This document shows positions 6,835 to 7,175 of a DNA stretch of 7,175 bases, in pieces. The stretch is from Marinovum sp. GTDB lineage: Bacteria; Pseudomonadota; Alphaproteobacteria; Rhodobacterales; Rhodobacteraceae. Below the pieces are notes generated by a model that saw only the letters and a list, made by a program, of their open reading frames with translations, was not told the origin of the DNA and ran no database searches. The DNA lies in NCBI GenBank assembly GCA_002711145.1, contig PAHS01000038.1:4109-11283 (forward strand), given 5' to 3'. Every line of letters begins with the position of its first letter. Position 1 is the first letter of the stretch. The translations under genes and the position numbers were made by a program.

Positions 6835-7175
6835 ATGGTGGTTAGAAGTGGTAAATTTGAGGGAAATAACCCTTTTGAAATTTCGAAAAAGTGGATTTCA
6901 GAGGCAGAAGTGGTTGAATTAAATGATCCAAATGCGATTGCACTAAGCACCGTCTCTGAAGATGGCATGCCAAATGTCCGGATGGTTTTACTAAAAAATA
7001 TTGATCATGACGCTTTCGTATTTTTCACCAATTTCAATTCAAGAAAAGCTATTGAAATCCTTGGCTGTGGAAAGGCTAGCTTTGTTTGGCATTCGAAATT
7101 TTTACGCAGGCAAATTAGGGTAAGAGGTTTTGCATCGCTAGAAAGTGATCAGGCGTCTGACGAATATTATAATTC
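6835..7175 (+). CDS. pdxH: Pyridoxamine 5'-phosphate oxidase, N-terminal part (cut by window edge)
   Basis: PdxH oxidises pyridoxamine or pyridoxine 5'-phosphate to pyridoxal 5'-phosphate, using FMN and oxygen, the last step of PLP synthesis and salvage. The frame runs from ATG 6835 to the window end, 113 codons of an enzyme usually near 200 residues. Diagnostic segments are DPNAIALSTV (31-40), NVRMVLLK (47-54) with the FMN-binding Arg49 and Lys54, FFTNFNSRKA (63-72), whose SRK contacts the FMN phosphate, and FLRRQIRVRG (89-98) with Gln93. The start is supported by GGAG 6 bases upstream; a GTG directly after the ATG is a less likely alternative. It is transcribed away from fabI. The remainder, including the C-terminal Arg-rich substrate motif, lies outside the window. 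Confidence 0.95.
   Translation, partial: MVVRSGKFEGNNPFEISKKWISEAEVVELNDPNAIALSTVSEDGMPNVRMVLLKNIDHDAFVFFTNFNSRKAIEILGCGKASFVWHSKFLRRQIRVRGFASLESDQASDEYYN

Overview
The window looks like a chromosomal, housekeeping stretch from an AT-rich alphaproteobacterium, most likely of the Rhodobacterales (roseobacter-like). The inference rests on protein character: FabI, the Gpt-type phosphoribosyltransferase, the aminotransferase and TrpE all read like roseobacter versions, while codons are strongly A/T-ended, as in low-GC marine members of the group. No mobile element, phage gene, CRISPR array or RNA gene was found, and I see no convincing new defence or biosynthetic system.

Layout. (1) Positions 1-700, plus strand: an unidentified C-terminal tail (3-83), then a membrane-anchored, Pro/Asn/acid-rich reading frame ending at 700. 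That frame resembles the N-terminal anchor and linker of Rhodobacterales divergent polysaccharide deacetylases but lacks the catalytic domain, and it has no ordinary start codon at the place where its Shine-Dalgarno and transmembrane segment predict one. This is the most unusual part of the window. (2) Positions 701-771: a short AT-rich gap between convergent genes. (3) Positions 772-6708, minus strand: five tightly packed genes, in transcription order fabI (enoyl-ACP reductase), gpt (xanthine/guanine phosphoribosyltransferase), a class I/II PLP aminotransferase, a PpiD/SurA-like periplasmic chaperone and trpE (anthranilate synthase component I). Junctions run from a 1-base overlap to 25 bases, so one operon is likely. 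(4) Positions 6709-6834: a divergent promoter region containing a short dyad. (5) Positions 6835-7175, plus strand: the N-terminal part of pdxH (pyridoxamine 5'-phosphate oxidase), cut by the window edge.

Functionally the minus-strand group mixes fatty-acid elongation, purine salvage, amino-acid transamination, outer-membrane protein folding and the first step of tryptophan synthesis. No single pathway unites them, so co-transcription of growth-linked genes is the simplest reading. PdxH makes the PLP cofactor used by the nearby aminotransferase, but that link may be coincidental. trpE has no trpG, trpD or trpC beside it within the window.
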